64,000 nt of DNA from Leucaena leucocephala (GCA_037074615.1 JAYWLJ010000075.1:2501-66500); one strand, 5' to 3'. Positions 36,725 through 50,900 are shown, counted from the first letter of the stretch. Translations and numbers: made by a program. The notes: generated by a model from the sequence alone, not told the origin.

Positions 36725-39700
36725 ATGGAAGAATGCTTGAAATTTTTCTGCTCTTCCCAAGGCCGAAGCGCCAGGGAGGCAACCATGGATCGTAACCCGG
36801 TTCTCCTCGTTTCTGGCATGGGAGGCTCCATTCTTCATTCTAGGCCCAAGAAATTCGGGTTTCAGTCTCGGGTATGGGTTAGGATTCTTCTGGCTGATTT
36901 GGAGTTCAGAAAGAAGCTATGGTCCGTCTATAATCCCCAAACAGGTCTTCTATTTCTCTGTTTCTGCATGTGCACATGGTCGTTCCTTTTTGTTGATTTG
37001 ATATCTGAGGCAATTAAATCCAATTCTTCTGCTTGCTTTCAATTTACGACTTATTTATGAACCGCCCGTTGTTTAAGCATATTTGCTTTTGTGGGGCAAA
37101 AACGGTATACAGAGATTAAAATGTAAGGAATGGTTGGGCTTTCTTTAGCTACGAAGCTGGCATTACTACGTCTTATATGCATCATCAATGAAATGCACCG
37201 GCGGTAATTTGTCTCCATAAATTTGTCTCTAAGCTTTTAATTTGTGTATCTCAGGTTATGCAGAAACATTAGACAAAAACGCTGAAATTGTCGTCCCTGA
37301 AGATGATCATGGTCTGTACGCAATCGATATTTTAGATCCATCGTTGGTAAGTACAGATCTTACTGTCACTCTTATGCGGCTTTTAAGCCTTGTGTAGCTG
37401 TGGCAACGTCAACGTGCTATATATTCTTCTACTTATTGTGGCTTTTTGCTCCCTTTTTGGAATGTGGTGATCATTGATGATCATAGGACTACAGAGCATT
37501 TCACATTGAATTTTACATATACGTGCTTTGGCTGTGTGGAATTTGGTTGTGACAGACATAAGTGCTTTTACCGTGTTTTCCTTCCTTCCAAATATAGTCT
37601 AGAATTTTTGCTCCCTTTCCGACTTTCTCAGATTATGCTCTCTTGGTTGATTGCACCGTGGAAATCACTGCAAACCATGGATTTTGGAGCTAACAAAACA
37701 TTTAGTACAATGGTGATTGTCACATTAATGTATTGCAGTTATATTCTGCTGTTTATTTTTTTAATGGACTTTTTTACAATTTCATTTTGTTGTTGATTCT
37801 TAGAATTGTTCTTGCACTTCCTGGCTCATGGAATCTTATTCTCTACGGGAATGCAGCTTATAGTGAACAGGCTTTTTTCTCAACTTCAAAATTATTTTTG
37901 GTATGTTTTTCTTCCATGTTTCAGGTGGTAAAATGTGTGCATTTGACTGAGGTATACCATTTTCATGATATGATTGACATGCTTGTTACATGTGGATACA
38001 AGAAGGGAATCACATTGTTTGGATATGGTTATGATTTCCGGCAAAGCAATCGGTAATCACTCTAGAAGCTTAAGTTGTTAGCAGCTAACCAACATTTGTG
38101 ACAACTTTATATGGCTCAATTTTCTTGATGTCTCTTTTGCCATGTCCAAACTTTTCAACCTTTAAACCTTGTTGGCAGAATCGAGAAGTTAATGGAAGGG
38201 CTTAGAGTCAAGTTGGAAACTGCTTACAAAGCCTCTGGTGGAAGAAAAGTTGATATAATTTCGCATTCAATGGGAGGAATACTGATATCGTGTTTCATGT
38301 CGCTTCACAATGATGTGAGCAACATTATCTCTATTCTCTCGGGCAAATGACATTAAAGAATTCTATAAGAACATTAATTACAAGTAAGGAATATATATTT
38401 TGAAAAGTTTTGAAAAAAACAAGGCCCTTGGTTGGGATTAAGATTTCTTTGAGTTGATTTTTTCAATACTTATTTTTAATATTTTTAGTAATCATTATTT
38501 CAGTGTCTTCAATACTCAACCTTAATCTTTTCAATTCTTATTTTTAATATTTTCAGTACTGAGAAAATATCAAAGTACTGAAAAATGAAAGATAAGTATT
38601 AAAAGCATCGTAAATGGACGTTGAAAAATTGAAAAGATGATTACGAAAATTTTAGATATGAGTACTTAAAAGATCAAAGTTGAGTATTGAAAACATTAAT
38701 GATGAATATTGAAAACTTTAGCTCAAACAAGACTTTAATTCCAACCAAGGACCATGATCCTTTTCTGGAATGGGAAAACTTTATGGTCCTTAACTGTAAT
38801 TGACGTTTTTAGAGCGTCCTTATATGCAATTTGCCCTTATCTCTATGACCATTGACCACTCAGGACCTTTGAACTATTTGTACAACATATATGAAAGAAT
38901 GCTTGGGAAAAAAATTCTATGCTATTAAATACATCCTACCTTGGCAGGTATTTTCAAAATATGTGCAAAAGTGGATTTGTATTGCTTGTCCTTTCCAAGG
39001 TAATTCCTCTTCTGTGAGTGTTTATGTGTTTATTTCTCTTCCTTGTCTTGTTTGAATAATGCTCCCAACATAATTTTCATTGCGTTGCATGTCTTGTCTG
39101 CATTCATATTGAATGTTGATGGTATTCTTGTTCTATGATTAACAGTTTAATACATGAAAGACAAGGTGAGGAGGGCGATGATAAGAAGGGTACTCGTATG
39201 TGCAACTTGTGACAAATCTAAGATTAAATGTGCAGTAACCTAGAAAGTTAATTGGTTTTGTTTGTTAATTATCAATTGAATATCGCACTCCTCCTCATCC
39301 TCTTCTTTTGTTTCTTATCTTGTAGTCACTTATGCAGGTTATTAAACAACACTAAAGTATCAATATTTCTAAATTTGCAGCAATAAACTTGCTTCATTAG
39401 AAATTTAACCATTTATGAAGGGCGGATGATCAATACAAAATTTTTGAATGACATTGCAGCAAACTGTTAGCATTATAAATTCTTGATGAGATTAAACTGA
39501 AGAAAAATGCAAAAATAATGCCTTGAAGAAAGGCTCAGAGCTTTGAATCATGAATCTAATGGGATAAACGTTTGTTTTCACTTGACGTTTTATCCATACA
39601 TGCTTGAACTCATATTCTGCATGAACAGGAGCCCCAGGATGTATCAATGATTCTTTATTAACTGGACTGCAATTTGTTGATGGTTTTGAAAGCTACTTTT

Positions 39701-42700
39701 TTGTATTGAGGTGGACTATGCATCAACTGGTAAATTTGTCCTTTCTTTCTGCTAAATGGCTCAGTATTTTTTTTCTTTTAACATGATGCAGCAAATCCTT
39801 TTATTATGCTAGTTGTTTTTTTCTTGGGAAAGACTAAATACTTTTAGTTTTATTGTCCTTGCCAAGAGAGGTGGGAAATTTACATTCAAATAAAATGTCT
39901 CCCTCCACTTAAGGATCACAATCTTTCTGATGTGGTAGAAGATGAGAGACGAGATTTTAGGAAACAATGATTCAACTACAAACGGACTGCCTTCCTTGTG
40001 GCTTTAGGTTTAGAGTATAGATTAAAGTTAGCAAATGGGCTTGAGCGTAGCCCATATAGTCAAGGTTAACGGTTTTTTCTTTCTGTTTTTTGTTTGGGTT
40101 AATACAATCTTTAATCCCTCAAGTTTGCACAAATTTTGATTTTGGTCCCTTAAGTTTCAAGCTATGGGTTTTTGGGCGCTGAAGGGGCAAAATAGTCCGG
40201 GTATTTATTAAAATATAGGGAATAATGTTTTAGATAGAAAGAATCTTGAGGGACCAAAGCTTATGGTTTGAAGCTCAAGGGACCAAAATCAAAATTCATG
40301 CAAACTTGAAAGACTAAAGATTGTATTGACCCTTTTTGTTTTGTTTTTGGCCAAGTTAGCAGGAAATTTTCATTGAAAGCTCAACAACTTACGTGATGCC
40401 TATGATCCTTAAGAGATACTAATTCAACTGGTGCCTTAAAACACATTGAGGCATTATAATCTCATCCATTGTTATTGGTCCCATCCACCATGGTCCAAGA
40501 ACTATAGCTTTGACACAACTTGTTGCGGTAAAAGAAAAGGCAAGTTTGGGAAACAGTGATTCAACAAATAACCAACTGCATTCCTTGTGGTTTTGGAGAG
40601 TTAATTAATAACTAACTTCCTGATTACACTAATGTGAGTTATAGCTAACTTACAATTACATTTTATTCTCCTAAATTCCTCTAGGAGGATTGGTAAACAA
40701 TGTATGGTAATGCCTGCATTGACTTTGATAACTCGTTGAAATGAACTTTATTTAAATTTGATGGCAGGAGTCATGGGTAATGAACCATCAGTAATTTTCT
40801 TAAATTTTGGTCTACTGTTATTTGTGTTAATTTGTTCATGTACTTAATGTTTTCATAAATTCGCAATGACAAAGGATTATGTTATCATCTTTCTTACCAT
40901 GGCAGCTAGTTGAATGTCCATCAATCTATGAGATGCTGGCAAATCCAGAATATAAATGGAAAAAACAGCCAGAAATTCAAGTATGGCGAAGGCATACCAA
41001 GGATGGGGAGATTAATGTCAATCTGGAATCTTATGGACCAAACCAGAGTATATCTTTATTTGAGGAAGCTCTGAGGCACAATGAGGTACTCATTATGAGC
41101 TTTCAATGAAGCTTGCAAGAAGCATCATTGTTAATACTTCTGGATGTTCAAAGCTCCTTTGTTCTGCTGTTTTGGGGGTTTGATACTTGTGCAAAGTGAT
41201 ATTTTTTTATCAGCTAAGAAATGTGAGCTTTACTTTATAGAGTGAGAATGTAACTTAACTATGGACAGATTCCTATTAGAAGTTTAAAATAAAATTTGGT
41301 TAGAATGTTCAAGGAATTTTGGTTGAGTAAACATTAAAAATGTTGATTCTGACAATATCACCCTGGGATTTTCATTAAAGAAACCTCTTTATTATGCAAT
41401 CTCTATCTGCTTTCTTATGCCAAAAGGGTTTATGGAAATGGAGCACATTGGACCTACTAGACTTTTTTTGATTCAAGATTTTTTTGGGGGGATAGAAATG
41501 AATGATGATAAAATCAATGGGGGAGGTTTAAATAGGTTTATTCTATTATTTAGGGCTGGTTTGTGAATAATGACATTAGTATGGAAATCACTTCACTGAT
41601 TACTTAATTTTGTAGGTAACGGTTCATGGTTCATAGTGATGCCATGATTTACTCCCGGAAAAGACCCTACTACCATGCAAGCCTTTATTTTCTTGGCCAT
41701 CATGTAAGCTCATACAAGAGATTGCTGTGATGGTCTCTATCCGACCCATATGACTGGATTATACCATCATGCAACTGGCCTTTAAGCTTGTTTGTAAGTT
41801 GCGGTTTCACTGTTTCAATGGAGACAGGCTTGGATTCTGCACTAGCAAGATTGTCACCTGTCATGAAGCATCTTGACCGAAAAATATAAAATAAGACTAA
41901 AAAATGCCCCTATTCAAATTTCATCTTTTTATTTGAAGAGAAGGATTTCTGCTAATCATAAAAATCATATCAGACATGTCTCTTTTTTTCCCCCTTTATA
42001 AACATAGCAAAGCTCCAATTTCTTGTTTAAATTTCTAAACATAGTTGTAGCTCTATGCACTGCAAGTTTTTCCCTTGCTAATGATGATGAGGGCTTATTA
42101 CCGTTAATTTTTGCAGCTAAATTATGATGGAAAAACAATAGCACTGCCCTTTAACTTAGCTATCCTCAAATGGGCTGCTGAAACTCGTCAAGTTATGTGC
42201 AATGCTAAACTACCGGATGGTGTGTGCTTTTATAATGTTTATGGGACATCGTTTGTCACACCCTTTGATGTTTGGTATGTGAGTTAATTGCTCTTGTACG
42301 AATTTGAAGTTTTCGTTTGAATTGAGATATGAAAAATTATTTTGAAGAAATTGAATCACCTGATTAGTATAGATATTGAAGACCTAATTCTCCTTACAAC
42401 TCTCATTGGATTCAACTATGCGGCTCCTGTATTTAATCTAAACTTTCCTGTTATGCTGAACCATTGAGGTGTTGGCTCCACATCCTTTTTTAGATCAAAA
42501 CTCATTCTGTTTCCTTGGTTTTTGCTGTTTTAAAAGGATAATCTTGTTATTAACATCTGGACTTTGTCCATTGGATTTGTCATCAAGAGAGTTTAGATGC
42601 AACTTTCAATGCACAGTCTGAAGAAAAGTTCCTATATGGAAATTGTTATTCTACGAATACAGTACCTTACAGGATACTGTTCGAAAGATAGAGAGAAGTG

Positions 42701-44563
42701 AAGGTCCGCATAGGACCCAAATGAATGGCCCCCATTTTTTTTTCAAACTTCAGAAGTTTTAAATCCCTTCTACACTATTTAGCATCTTACATGTCTCTTC
42801 TTATTGCAGTTATGGCTCGGAAAAATCTCCAATAGAAGATTTATCTGAAATATGCCACTCAATGGTGAGCCACCTTCAATCATATTTCAAAGATAAAGGT
42901 CTCTAATGCTGACTTTGATATCCTCTTCCTCTAAAATAGTCCTTTGACTCTGGGCTATTTCTAATCTGTGTTGGGAGGCTCAATAATCTGGCATAATCTT
43001 GAAATTGGGGTATAGCAATCCATGTTTGTACTTTTGAACAGTTTGGACTCTCAAAACTCTATGTTATACTACACAGGCAAAAAAAATGTAAATAAAAAAC
43101 ATTGTAATATTATTTTAACAATCAAATTTTCATCTGACATTCTGAATGGTGGAAGGCTCTATGTTCTTTTTCAAGAATAAATTGTTAAATCTAGAACGAC
43201 GAAAACTCTTGCGTTCATGGGAAATTGTTTTACTTAAATTTCTAAAATTTCAACTTTCCTCTAAAATAATTTGATATTTCAATTTCTGTCATTCTCCATA
43301 ACTGTTTCCTCACTTTTGAATAGGTTTGTGAGGGCATTCCTCTTTTTTATTTTTTTTCTATCTAGAAGAATATAAAGTCTCTAATTGTGGATCCTTATCC
43401 AAATTGTTGTCACATCCATAGATATTGCATTCTACTTCAAGAATTTCTGTAGACAGTTTCACATTCATCAATAAACTTGCACTTTGAGTGAACTAGATTT
43501 TTTTTTTTCAGACACAGAAACCTTGCACCTAAAAGGCCGATTATGTGTTCTGTTTTTTAGTTACTTTCCTTCTTTGTTTCCAGCCGCAATATTCTTACGT
43601 CCAAGGAGATGGAACAGTGCCTGCTGAATCAGCCAAGGTGCTTTTTTTTTTAATCATTTAGTATTATGCATATACTAGGCTGTAGTTAACTCGAAACCTC
43701 TGTAATTGCTTTGGTCATCCCCTAATGCTAAATTAAGAGAGGACTATGTGATAGAGGTATCAGGTGTATGTGGTACATGATTAGCTTATTTGTTCATCTA
43801 GGATCAGTTTAAATTTAGCTAGTACTACAGCATCAAATGCATGTTCTCCCCCTTTAAGCAGGGTCTTGGGGTTGAGATCCTTAGTTCTCTATATGCATTG
43901 CTGGTGCTTGTTTGCAGGTTGCTAATTAATTACGAGAAATATGACAAAGAAAACTTGAGAATAATCTGGGGTTTAGTATCGCCGAAACTGTCCAAGCATG
44001 GCGTTCTAGGAGTTGTTTAACCATCAAATGGGATTAAAGCAGAGTGTTGAAGCCATGTATTCTGCTGCCTTTATAGAAGTAGGCCAAATATATGGATATC
44101 AGTTAACATTACACAATGTTTTACTACAACAATAAAAAATATTATCTCACGAGGTAGAGTTGATTATATGAATACGAATGTTTTTTTTTTATATGATTAT
44201 ATATTTATATCAACATCTTCATTCTATTACAATTTTTTTTCGTCTTTTTAATGTCCAAGATTAACTACCATATAGCATCCGCGATAAATGCTTAACTAAC
44301 ATGAGTTAACATTCATTTTCCAATGTCTTTTGGTAATGTAATGAAACTAAAATCTGAGGATTTGATATTATTCTTTTATCGTCATATTTTAGGCTGATGG
44401 ACTTCCGGCGACTAAAAGAGTAGAAGTTACTGCTTCTCATCGTGAACTCCTACGAGATAAAAGAGTATTTCAACTTATCCAAAAATGGCTGGTTGTTGAG
44501 CCAACGGTTATCAACCCATCAAAAATATCAAGAGTGGCAGATGCCAGTCCCGCAACCCTGTGA
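36725..44563 (+). CDS. LCAT4: Lecithin-cholesterol acyltransferase-like 4 (LCAT/phospholipase A-type)
   Basis: This alpha/beta-hydrolase of the LCAT family is expected to deacylate or transacylate phospholipids. Eleven coding exons are placed: 36725-36944, 37255-37346, 37925-38052, 38179-38314, 38948-38999, 39629-39729, 40906-41085, 42117-42274, 42810-42864, 43584-43637 and 44393-44563. They give 1347 nt (448 aa plus stop) in continuous frame. Residues 25-35 hold the PVLLVSGMGGS segment that forms the oxyanion/lid side. The nucleophile is Ser177 in ISHSMGG, with Asp383 in QGDGTVP and His408 in TASHREL completing the triad. FGYGYDFRQSNR and CYGSEKSP are further LCAT4 hallmarks. No signal peptide is evident, as in plant LCAT4. 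Translation could also start at the in-frame ATG at 36785, giving 428 aa. The C-terminus is shorter than I recall for Arabidopsis LCAT4, ending soon after the KWL motif. Confidence 0.9.
38422..38754. mobile_element. Fold-back/MITE-like element in LCAT4 intron 4
   Basis: Ends are inverted: GCCCTTGGTTGGGATTAAGA at the left and, reverse-complemented, GTCCTTGGTTGGAATTAAAG at the right. The interior is a series of shorter inverted matches, with AGTACT near the axis (about 38554-38577). No target duplication was seen. Sequence of similar style lies at about 47330-47600. Confidence 0.6.
40096..40332. mobile_element. Short fold-back element in LCAT4 intron 6
   Basis: Inverted arms of about 75 bp start GGGTTAATACAATCTTTA (left) and GGGTCAATACAATCTTTA (right, reverse complement) and share TTTTGATTTTGGTCCCTT. 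TTTTTGTTT flanks both sides (40087-40095 and 40333-40341), a 9-bp duplication as expected for Mutator-like MITEs, though that motif is simple enough to occur by chance. Confidence 0.65.
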
Positions 44564-44719
44564 TTAATTAGATGCTTCCGTATTGAATGTGGCACATGCT
44601 TGTGTTTCGTGCTGTGTTTTTTTTTTTTTTGGAACTTGGGGATGACCTCTGCATGGGGTTGCAGACTTCTGTCCCAGTCCGCTGCCTTGGGCCAGTTCAA
44701 AATTAATTCTGCAAATTAT

Positions 44720-45277
44720 AGATCTTGTATATACCTCCGACTTGGCAACCTCCTTATTGGATGATTCAAATTAAATATTGATGGAACTTTTATTATATCT
44801 CATGCTAAGGTAGAATGTGGAGAATTATTTGGGATCATTCAGAAAATTAAGTGATTGGATTTACAACTCAATTTGGTACATGTAGTATGATTAAAGTAGA
44901 AAATTAGCCTATTTATAAAAAGTTAAAACTAGCTTGGGATTTATAATATAAGAAGATTATTCTAAAATCTGACGATAAGAATATTATGAATATGTTATCA
45001 AATTTAACTAACGACAGATACAGTTTATTGTTATCACAAATATAAAAGCTGATAAAGTTACCATGGGAAGTAAAAATTTAATATATAATTAGAGGTCAAA
45101 ACAAACTAGTTGACGCACTTGCAAAAAAAAAATTAGCTAACACGACAGTTATATTCTCTTGCCCTTCACATTTAAAAAATTTTGTTGCTTCTAAGTGTTT
45201 AGGAGATAATCTCTATATATTTTAGTTCATTGGTTTTTTTAATATTAAGTCCTCTCTTATAACTAAAAAAAAAAAAC
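44720..45277 (+). mobile_element. L1-type LINE RNase H relic downstream of LCAT4
   Basis: Interrupted readings match the RNase H domain of plant L1 elements from its start (WIKLNIDGTF at about 44756) to its end (KLVDALAKKKLA, near 45105-45145). They are followed by a decayed 3' end and an A-run at about 45266-45277. Multiple stops and frameshifts mark an old copy. The region between the LCAT4 stop and this relic is probably the LCAT4 3' UTR. Confidence 0.65.
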
Positions 45278-46104
45278 TAAAGACAAACTCTCGAACAAGA
45301 TTATTAGTCATTGAAGTACGAATCACTTTCTGTACCTGCTCCTGAATAAAACCGAAGTCTGCATGTGTGGAATAATGGCAAAACAAAACAAAATCGCAAT
45401 TCCCTTCTTATTGCCTGATTCAGGGATTTGCGAAATGGGGATTCCTTAAGTTAGTTCGCTAGCTCGTATGGACTTTTATATCTAGACGAATTTTCAATAC
45501 TACATAATATCCTTGGTGCAAATCGGTAGGATTTTTTAGTATAAAAAAATTTAAATAGATTTAGCATCAATTTCCTATAAAGATTAGGACATAACCCTAT
45601 GATTTATAAAGTATTTATAAAGAACTTATGAGATTAGTTATTAAAGAAACCCTCATAACGGTAGCAGAAATCAAATTGATATTCTTATAAGAGGCAAGTC
45701 TATTTTTTACAATCTATACTAACTCTCATTAGCAAATCGTGAGTTAGTATGAACTTTTATGATATCTTAAAATCCTTGTTGCCCTTAGTTTGGGATAAAG
45801 TAATTTATTATTGCTTTGATATCTAGAGGAATTTTCAATACTACATAATCTCAATATAATTAAAAAAAAACACGCACACAATCCAAATGTAGAACAATCT
45901 TGCTAATGAGTTCAACACAACACAAATTTAAACTATTTCTAGAGAAATAAACCTCACCTAAAATCTCCTAACTGCTCTATCTCGGTTTAATTCAATTAAC
46001 TTTGATTTTCCATACTCAACAAAATCTTTTTACTATTTTGGTTTTATTTTTTAGTACATTTGATTAAAGTATTTTTACTGTTTATGAAATCAAACCAAAA
46101 AGAC
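45278..46104. other. Intergenic stretch with short dispersed repeats
   Basis: There are no genes. A phrase, GAATTTTCAATACTACATAAT, occurs at about 45489-45509 and again at about 45830-45850, and GAGTTAGTATGAACTTTTAT resembles part of 45445-45480. This suggests a small duplicated or fragmentary repeat of unknown class. Confidence 0.5.
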
Positions 46105-47163
46105 CAACAACAACAAAGCCTTATCCTCGTTGAGCGTTTTCTTTGGCCTTCCTCTATTCCTTTTAACCGGGCTCCATACTATTTGATCCACCCTCCTCAC
46201 TGGCGCATCCCTTGACTTTCTTTGTACTTGTCCAAATCATCTAAGACGGTTCTCTACCATTTTCTCCTCAATAGATGCCACTCCAACTCTTCCCCGTATT
46301 TGTTCATTACGAATCTTATCTTTTCTTGTATGTCCACACATCCATCTCAACATCATCATCTCAGCTACCCCAACTTTATGCTCTTGCTGTCCTTTTAAAG
46401 CCCAACATTCACTTCCATAAAGTATTGCTGGTCTTATAGCAGTGTGATAAAACTTTCATTTTAATTTATCTTGTACTTTCCGATCACATATAACCCCAAT
46501 AGCCTTTCTCCATTTAAACCACCCAGCTTGAATTCTATGATTAACATCCTCCAAAATTTTACCATCCTTCTGTATAATTGATCCCAAATATTTGAACTTA
46601 TCTATTTGTGGAATAACTTGATCTCTCAATTTGACCTCCAAGTTATTTCTAACTTGCCTCTTATCAAAATTACAATGCATATATTCAGTCTTACTTTTAC
46701 TCAGACGAAAACCCTTCGACTCTAAAGTACTTCTCCATAACTCAAGTTTAAAATTAATCTCTTCTCTTGACTCTGCCACAAGAACTATATCGTCTGCAAA
46801 AAGCATGCACTTAGGAATTTCTTCTTGAATAGGCTTGGTTAGAACATCAACTACTAGATTAAATAAATAAAGACTCAAGGATGATCCCTGATGAAGACCA
46901 ATCCTTATGGAAAAATCATTTGTTTCGCCCCCAGACGTTCTTACAGTAGTCGTTGCCCCCTCATACATATCTTTTATTGCCTTGATATATGTCATGCACA
47001 CACCTTTCTTTTTTAAAGCTTTCCAAAGCACCTCCCTTAGTACTCGATCATACGTTTTTTCTAAGTCAATGAAGACCATATGCAAGTCTCTTCTTTTGGT
47101 CCGGTACCTTTCCATTAATCCCTTAATAAATGAATCAACTGTACAGGAAAAGATTAAACAAAA
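46105..47163 (-). mobile_element. 5'-truncated RTE-clade LINE with open RT segment
   Basis: An uninterrupted minus-strand frame of 219 codons (46456-47115) carries reverse transcriptase motifs in RTE order: DLHMVFIDLEKTYDRV, GLHQGSSLSLYLFNLVVDVL and the catalytic FADDIVLVAES. It is followed by FKYLGSIIQKDG. Beyond the stop, readings such as MDVWTYKKR and VGVASIEEKM, in mixed frames, correspond to the RTE C-terminus. The 3' end is a TTG-repeat tail (complement of CAACAACAACAA at 46105-46116), typical of RTE. The finger/palm N-terminus and endonuclease are absent. Confidence 0.88.
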
Positions 47164-47953
47164 ACTTGATTAATCAAATTTAATGGTTAGATTATTTTTT
47201 GTACCATCTAAGTTTTGCACGCCCAAAAAGCAAAGAGAAAATTATATTTAAATACTGGAACCTTGAGTTTTTGAAATCCTTAAAGCATCATGATCTCTGG
47301 CTGAAAATTAAATCAATTTTTTAATTAATATTTTTATATTTGATGACGTTTTCAATAATTTTTTAATAGGAAAAATGATGAAAATTCATTTTTAATTTTT
47401 CAGTCCTTACTTGTAATTTTAATGTTTTCAATACTCATCTTCATGATTTTTAACACTTTAAATTTTTTTCTTCACTACTGAAATATTGGAGACGTTGAAC
47501 TGATAAATACTGAAAATACTAGAAATATGTGTTGGAAAAATTAAAAGTACATACTGAAAATAGCAAACATGAGTACAAAAAAAAAAAAAACTCAAACCAA
47601 TCAAATAAAAATTGGTCTAGTGATATAAAATCCACTAGATCTCTTTAAGTATCAAATTCCAATCCCGGATCATGAATTTTTTAAATTTTCAAAATTAAAG
47701 TCCTTAATTATAATTAATGGCCTTATAGGTCCTTAATTGTTGTTTGGCCAAAAGCAAAAACTGAGGTATTAATCAAACAAAACTGGCATCAATTTGCTTG
47801 TTTTTTTAGAATCAGGAAAAGCCATATGATTAGAATTCCTAAATTCCCCTCCCCTCAATATTACATATATTAAGTTTCTCGTTAAGTTATTTTGTACTGG
47901 AATAAAAAAATAGATATAAACAAATAGACACGAGAATGTCGATCAATACATCT
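47164..47953. other. Intergenic region between the RTE fragment and the GFAT gene
   Basis: AT-rich, with a stretch (about 47330-47600) that repeats short words such as TTTTCAATACTCAT, AATACTGAAAATA and their complements, like the fold-back at 38422-38754. No gene is seen. The GFAT 3' UTR should lie at its right end. Confidence 0.45.
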
Positions 47954-50900
47954 TCACTGGGTTGTTACACTCTTGGCGAGATTCCGAGGCTGGTCAACAT
48001 TTAATCCTTTAAGTACGGTTAGATGATATGCCAATAACTACATGAGAAAGACGACACATTGTTAAAATATACAAGTAGAAACCTTCCCAAGTAAAATCCA
48101 TAACAATGAAAACTAAGATTCCAGGGAACGACAAAGAAATCGAACAGCAAGTAAAAATGATTTGAAAAGTTAACACACCTGTAATGGAATTATATTAATT
48201 ACAGGTTGAAGACAGTCTTCAACAGGTGGAACTTCAATTACCCTACAAGATTCCCCAGGAGACACCAAAGCAGCATCCCCTTTTGAACACACAACTATAA
48301 GACGGCCTTTGCGAGCATGAAGTTGCTGAATGACAGACTGCTGCTTGCTGTGTAAAATTAAAAATATTAATGTCACTTTCTAACCCACACATTATAACCA
48401 CTCCTAATTGATCGCAACAAACCTGAAGCAAGCATCACGAGTAGCTAAAACAATAATTGGAAGATTTTCATCCACCAACGCCAAAGGACCATGCTTCATT
48501 TCACCAGCAAGTATTCCTTCACTGTGCATAAGAGCTACTTCCTTTACTTTCAAAGCTCCCTCCAGAGCTGTTGCGTAGTTAAATCCTCTTCCAAATACAA
48601 GAAGAGACTGCTCAGACATTAACAACTTCGCCAGATCCTTCATCTCCTGGTCTTTCTTCAGCACCTCCCTTACTTTATCTGCAACACACCATACAATTCA
48701 CATCAACTACAATAACATCTTACGAGGCTATTTTCAAACAACGGTGGCATTTGGTACAAAATATGAGGACAAATTCCTAAAAATCCTGTCTGTAAATTGA
48801 AGATTTGGATTTTGTTCAAGTTTTAAAAAAAGCATTAATAAATTTAATAAATTCCACTAAAAACCAACTTTCATGAAATGAAAGAACCCATGAATTCCAA
48901 ACTTCCACCTCTAGTTAATGCTATCAAAATATCTGACATCAAGTATTTTTACTAATGTCATCACTACCACCTGTATCAACATCCTTGCTCTAGTAATCAA
49001 TGTTGGTATTGCTATAACTCAATTACTTTAATCGCTTTTGCTCTAGCACTACTGTTATAACTAATATCGTTCGCCACCATCATATTTATTCTAAGTTAAT
49101 TTACTGACATATCAATAAATATTAGTGATAACTAATCTCGCTTTTGCTCTAGCACTACTGATATATCAATAAGAATGATAGATACACTGAAACTATTTGG
49201 GAATTATTCACCAACTAAAGCATTGCAATCATATTCACCCTCACATGGTATCTAACAGTAGAGATTTCTGAAAGAATTTATACCATGAGGACATTGTCAT
49301 TAATAAGATGCCTCAGAAGGTACCAAAACCAATTCTAGTATGATGATCAGTAAATAGAAACTCACTTGGCAGGTCCAAAAGACCATCTATAATTGCTTCT
49401 CTTCTGGCTTGATTAGAAATTGTGTCACCTCCAATTGCAAGTGCTAACATGGCCATCACTACTATTTGACTTGTGTAAGCCTATTACAAATATCAATGTG
49501 AATAAAGGAACTGATGGTGATATAAAATAATATACACTTAACAGAATAGAAACAAACAAACAAATGTACACACACACACACACACATGAATGCACATAAG
49601 CACGAGTGTGTGTGGATATATCTCTCCTCTAAATGTAACTTTTACCTTGGTACTTGCCACACCTATCTCAGCACCAGCATTTATATGCACACCACAATGT
49701 GTATTCCTTGCTATCGCACTACCAACGGTATTTGTTATGCCAACACATAATGCACCATTGTCTAAAGCATATTGCAGTGCAAGTAAAGTATCTGCAGTTT
49801 CACCAGATTGACTAACAAAAACAGCAGTATCTTCTCTGTATATTGGTCCTTGCCGATCCAACAGATCACTAGCGATTTCCATGGTAACAGGGATTCCTAC
49901 AATTTTTACGTGTAAATAGTACACAGTAAGAATGAAAACAATTTTTTGAATCCAAAAAAGATCAAAGTCACATGGTACTAACCAGAAAGTTCTTCCAATA
50001 TCGGTCTAGCTGCCAAAGCTGCATTGTAACTGGTACCACAACCGATGAAAACAATCCTTCTACTCCGTCGGATTGTTTTAAGGTGATCCTTCAATCCACC
50101 CAGCAGTACGGTTTTTAATTTACTTGATCCTCCCCGAATAAGCCTCCCCCTCATTGTGGTAGTAAGAGATTCAGGTTGCTCATGAATTTCTTTCTGCATA
50201 TAATGCTCATAATGTCCTTTATTAATTTGCTCAACCTCCATCTCAAGAACTGATAATGCCCGTTGCACTGAAGCGGGTCTAGAAAGGGAACCACCATTTT
50301 TTCCTTTATCATTTTCAAACTTCAAAATTGAAACTGCACCATCCTGTAAGGATTACTTGTAAGTATGGTATATTCCAAACAAAGTGATATAACAACTCAA
50401 TAAAGCAATTAGGCATGTTAAACAATAAAACATATAGTAAGAGTTAATGATTCATCTCATCATGTTAGACTAGGAAGATGGGAAGAATATGAAAAAGATT
50501 ATCCACAAAGTACTTTGCAAAGATTCTTTTTTACTTATATCAACATTATCCAGAGTCAAATTCTATAACTTCTGGTGATTAGAAATATGCTATAAACACC
50601 CTAGCTCGTAAGTGGCACAATGGAAAGAGAGACACATGTACCTTGAGGTGAACAACTTCACCGTCCTCAATAACCAAGACCTTCTTTGTATGTTCTACCA
50701 CAGCATTAGCATCACTAGATAAAAACAACTCTTTGGGGTGGCCATTTTTTGAAAGAAAGTTATTATCCTCAAATGCTGTACCATCAACAATATTTTCTGT
50801 CAATTCCTGAAATTGGGAAAGACGTCTCTTCAATCCTCATCAACCAATCAACATAATTCCCTGCTACTCAATATCAATCAAGTGGAAAAAATAGATGAGC

